Under the pieces are notes generated by a model. The model did no database searches, was not told the origin of the DNA, and worked only from the letters and a program-made list of their open reading frames with translations. The position numbers were made by a program, and so were the translations under genes. A stretch of 10,974 nucleotides of DNA from Euperipatoides rowelli (taxonomy: Eukaryota; Onychophora; Udeonychophora; Euonychophora; Peripatopsidae). Where the stretch lies: assembly GCA_003024985.2 (NCBI GenBank), contig PXIH01S0009883.1; one strand, 5' to 3'. This document shows positions 7,433 to 10,974 of this stretch, in pieces. The stretch's first letter is position 1; every line of letters begins with the position of its first letter.

Positions 7433-7510
7433 TATATTATGTAATGCACTATTGTAAATAAACTATGTTATTTTCACCTGTTAGGGAAAATATATTTAAA
7501 AAAAAAATGA
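7433..7510 (+). repeat. LTR-tail-like repeat, copy B (related to 402-480)
   Basis: This is the second member of the dispersed pair described at 402-480. It contains AATAAA at 7456-7461 and TGTTAGGG at 7479-7486. It lies directly downstream of the second promoter-like repeat, which is why the two together could form one LTR. Confidence 0.45.
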
Positions 7511-7747
7511 ATCCAATATGTGTCATTTTTAAATAAATTATTTTGCCGCCACTGCAAAGAGTGCTAATAAATTTGATAGAATTGTTACAGGGATAACCAA
7601 TCATATTTTTCAAATAGTAAATATAGCTTTTATGATATTATAGTTAACTAAGTTAATTAAAAGTGGATAATTTATAAAAGTTTACACATATTTTAAAGTT
7701 AGGTGGAATTATTCCTTGATTTTTTTTTTTTTCTATTTAAATTTCAG

Positions 7748-7950
7748 ATACGTCGCGTCCAAAGAAACCAACAGAAGTGGATGGTAAAGAATATTATTTT
7801 GTAAGTCGGCAAGTAATGGAAGCTAGTATTCAAAGTGGCAAGTTTGTGGAGTATGGGGAATACAAAGGCAACCTTTATGGTACTATGATTGATACCATCA
7901 AGTCAATAGTTAACTCAGGCTGTGTTTGTATAATGAATCCTCACCCGCAG
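7748..7950 (+). CDS. Stardust/PALS1-like MAGUK, exon covering the GMP-binding-like region of the GK domain
   Basis: The acceptor is ATTTCAG (ending 7747) behind a T-rich tract, and the donor is CAG/GTAAAA (7951). The first two bases join C from the previous exon to make His, giving HTSRPKKPTEVDGKEYYF, then VSRQVMEASIQSGKFVEYGE and YKGNLYGTMIDTIKSIVNSG, ending NPHPQ on a complete codon. TSR, EYYF, FVEYGEY and NLYGT are the equivalents of GMP-binding segments of guanylate kinases and remain largely conserved. PHTSR, VSRQ, GKF, VNSG and the final HPQ favour Stardust/PALS1; DGKEY and GNLYGT are shared with MPP2/MPP6. Roughly the last third of the GK domain is missing, so at least one more exon lies beyond the window and the following intron exceeds 3 kb. 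Confidence 0.95.
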
Positions 7951-8946
7951 GTAAAACACAATTACAGTATATTCACAAATGAAATAACTTGATACCAAAT
8001 TAAATGTGGGATACACACTTTGGCTATGTTTTTTAAAAATAACTCAGAGATTGAGCTCCGAGTAACTGTTCATGTCAAGGAGAACAAACAATATAAACAA
8101 AGTGAGACAGTCAGAGAGTATTAAAATCCGCTAACAGAGTAATAAAAGATGGAGACGAAAGGAGAAAAATGTACAGTAAAAAAAAAAGTCTTTAAAAGCC
8201 TAAATTTAATTAAACCTTTAACTGAAGATGCTTTTAAAGGTCTATTGTCTGAAAGAAAACAACCAATCATGTCCGTGGCAGCATTCCAACATGTCATGTC
8301 AGGGTTAAACATTTTAAGACATCATGCTATCTGTTCCAACAAGACATAGACGGTAGCTATTGCAATTTCATTGACTAAAAATTCATTTTTCAGCATTTAA
8401 AAAATAGTTATTGCCATTATAAAAGTTCTCATATAGTGAAAATAGGAAAATTGTGTAGGGGAAGTAGTGCCTAGAGTGACAGGTTAGACAAGTTAAGTCA
8501 GATTTGGCACATGCAAATATCAATAAAGTTTATTTCCTCCATTTTTTATTGTGATACGATGCATTGTGGGTACTTCTCTGAATCCCGATGCTTTTACTTG
8601 GAGAAGTCAGCGACTTCCAATAGTTCTCCTCGTTTGTCAGAGATTATTAAAATTCACAATAGAGCATGTTCAGATTTTTTTTAAAGTTTGGCTTTTTCAG
8701 ATTCAGAACTCAGAGATTTTTAAAAAATGTAGCCCTTGTTATACAGTATCAATTCATTTTAATCCAAAATTATCACTAAAATCTTCTGGTGGTGATGTCA
8801 GTGAATGATAATATGGATGAATATAGTATTCATTAAAAAAAATTAAAGTTAATAAAGAACCTGCTTACACTCTTTAAAACATAAACAATATTCTAAAAAG
8901 TCAATTCAATGAATTTCATGTTTTAGGAAACATTTGTTATTAAAAA

Positions 8947-9000
8947 AAAAATCAACATTGAAATATATTATTGATCATTATTTCAATGAATTTGATTTTT
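8947..9000. repeat. Imperfect hairpin, 19-bp arms
   Basis: AAAAATCAACATTGAAATA (8947-8965) faces TATTTCAATG (8979-8988), a 3-nt bulge AAT, then TTGATTTTT (8992-9000), with a 13-nt loop. All 19 arm positions pair apart from the bulge. TTCAATGAATTT also occurs nearby at about 8905-8916. This may be a miniature fold-back element; AT-rich composition makes short palindromes common, but this length is notable. Confidence 0.7.
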
Positions 9001-9612
9001 AAACCTTTAATTTTAGCTCCTCCGGCAGTGCTTTTTTTTAGCGCTAAGCATGCGACAACAGCACCAACTAGTAATATTTAATATGACACAGTATCATGTC
9101 ACTATTACAAAGGTCACAACAGGACCATCATGTTATTTTGTATGACCATTCTAGCGGTTTAATTTTTGTGTTAAGGTCCAGCCCTACCCTCCTACCTGGA
9201 CTGTTTAACCCTATAAACTCGGATGACTTTATTGTGCCAAATTGTCAGCTGATGCGTATACGAGTCATCCAAGAATTAGTGTCTAAATGTAAAGCACTTT
9301 ATATAAAAAAAAAATCAATTAAATTTTAATTATAGATTCTTTTGTCAATTAATTATCTTTGTAATGATATATATTATAAAATCCTATGAATATTAAGCGG
9401 TATAATAGGTTTATAAAGATTGTGTAAAACAGTCAAAATAGTGCTGAGAATTGAGCACAAACCTAACAATGGTGGCTAAATGGAAAGCGTTAAAACATAA
9501 GTTCATTATTTATAAATTTGTGTGCAAACATTTCTTAAAGCATTTTAAGAAACTAATATTGAGATCTTAAATAGGCTATTGTAAGGGGAACTTGGTTATA
9601 TCTCCAATCTAT

Positions 9613-10640
9613 ATGTCACGTGTTTTATTTTACAATAAATAAGTGGTTTTTATAAAACAGTTGTCTGCTGAAATTACTTTGGATAAACAGCTTCCCTAAT
9701 GTTATTTAATTTGATGGATTATTCGCTTCTTGCTTATAATTTATTTGGTTAACAAATGTGATGTGAATCTAAGAACTCAAGACCAACTTATCATAATAGT
9801 TTTTAGTAAAATACATTTGTGTAATCATAAATCATATAATTGTTGAATAACTTACACAAGTATGGCACTAGAAAGTGCTGATGTAACCTTAGTGATAATG
9901 GAAATTTTATCAAGTCTTAATGGCATTAATGAAAAGTTTGTATAAAATATGGTTTGGTTTTACTGGTGTTTTTAGCTTAAGGTGATTTGACATCCTTGGT
10001 GAATTTAACTAGCACTTTGGGAACTAGCCAGGGATTTGGATTGGAGTATGGTCTTAGTTTAACTGTGGTAGAATCAGGAACGCATATCAGTAAACTTTGC
10101 TGTTGGGTGCGGGCAGAAATTAATCTACAGCACTTGTATAACTGCTGGCATACGAGACCTTGATCAAAGCCTTTGGCTGGCTTTTATATTATTTTGACAG
10201 TAGAGTAGAATTTCGGATCCTACAATACATTTGCTCAGTTTTAAACCAATGGAGGGCAAGTCACACATCCTGGATACTCGGTTGTTCTCAATGCGGTCCG
10301 ATTATAAATGAGCACAGCTTCTCTGAATATAAAAGACATTTAATTTGACTGTTTAATGAAACTAGATTGGTAAAAGTTCTTACATTTCAAACCATTAACT
10401 GAAATGTTTATTATAATAGATCTCTTTCCTGGGTTTTAAAAAATGTTTACAATGGTTTTATCTTTAAATTACTTTCAAAGTAAAGATCATGTCTGTTGGT
10501 TTCTTGATTTATCCTGGACAACGATCTAGAAAATATATAGAGTGGCAAACCGATCGCCATATTTGTCTCCAATTGAAAGTGCAGTCGCCTTGACGAAGCC
10601 GTGTAATGGGTAATGTCACGTGTTTTATTTTACAATAAAT
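9613..10640 (+). repeat. 28-bp direct repeat pair exactly 1,000 bp apart (9613-9640 and 10613-10640)
   Basis: Both copies read ATGTCACGTG followed by TTTTATTTTACAATAAAT with no difference. They contain a CACGTG palindrome (E-box-like) and an AATAAA polyadenylation-like hexamer. The flanks differ on both sides, so the identity is limited to 28 bp. They may be tails of a retroelement family or short LTR or target sequences around a 1-kb insertion. Confidence 0.9.
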
Positions 10641-10974
10641 TAAGGCAGATGTTATACATAAAGTATTTACAGGTTAACAAGTAAATTATGTAAATAAAAT
10701 ATTTTAAAATTAAAAATAGGATATATGAATAAAATAAGAAAAGATTAGATGTTATAATGTATAGCCTACAGCGTTTTAGAGGGAAATTGTTTTAGTTGCA
10801 TGAACATTTCCCAGGTTAATATTTTTAAGTACTTGTAATGTAGTTTGTTGTTGCCCAGCATATTTGTATTTAAATTTTTTTTAATATATGTTGTATATAA
10901 ATAATAGGCCTAAATCAATTTTTGTTTTCTATGTTTTTGATTTAAATAAACTGAAAAGAGCTTTAACGTAATGT

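Larger units (their letters stand above)
7951..10974. other. 3-kb stretch after the last exon with no recognised gene
   Basis: This is probably the next intron of the MAGUK gene, because the donor at 7951 is good and no continuation of the GK domain was found. Open frames at 8149-8349, 8551-8808, 9096-9329 and 10160-10348 (+) encode no family I recognise. I saw no acceptor followed by sequence resembling the expected next GK segment. The blocks 9100-9280 and 10010-10320 look less AT-rich than their surroundings and may be old transposon sequence. Confidence 0.5.

Noticed and set aside
8121-8312. Minus-strand open frame
   Set aside because: Overlaps the + frame at 8149-8349 in antisense; no recognised motif.

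Overview
The window is invertebrate nuclear DNA, most likely from an arthropod. It is strongly AT-rich, with spliced exons bounded by GT..AG, long introns and a high density of decayed transposons. The mariner-type transposase remnant and the tRNA-derived SINE resemble families common in arthropods. The exact clade cannot be fixed from the sequence, though the SINE promoter looks chelicerate-like (weak inference).

The only cellular gene I can support is on the + strand. Three consecutive coding exons (2813-2899, 2983-3063, 7748-7950) join in frame with correct splice signals. They encode the end of the hook region and the first two thirds of the guanylate-kinase-like (GK) domain of a MAGUK scaffold, best matched to Stardust/PALS1 (MPP5), an apical polarity protein of the Crumbs complex. 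The exons for L27, PDZ and SH3 would lie left of the window and the last GK exons right of it. No convincing further exon was found in 1-2812 or 7951-10974.

Layout: 1-160 is a 40-bp tandem array in which every unit holds a perfect 10-bp inverted repeat. About 525-836 is a decayed mariner-type transposase C-terminus behind a terminal repeat. 837-2812 holds nothing recognisable. The first GK intron is only 83 bp, but the second is 4,684 bp and is filled with mobile DNA: a complete 626-bp non-autonomous hAT element with an 8-bp target duplication; a 704-bp internally deleted mariner-type element; and a complex block (about 5800-7510). That block holds a Ty3/gypsy integrase C-terminus, a two-copy repeat with a TATA-like box, a tRNA-derived SINE, a long-range 33-bp inverted repeat and a 48-bp direct repeat. 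After the third exon there are 3 kb without recognised genes, carrying a 58-bp hairpin, a possible piggyBac-like end and a 28-bp repeat whose copies lie exactly 1,000 bp apart.

The window therefore reads as the GK part of one polarity-scaffold gene whose introns have been enlarged by at least five kinds of transposable element. I see no bacterial-type operon, defence system or CRISPR array. The unusual material is the repeat architecture rather than a new protein system.
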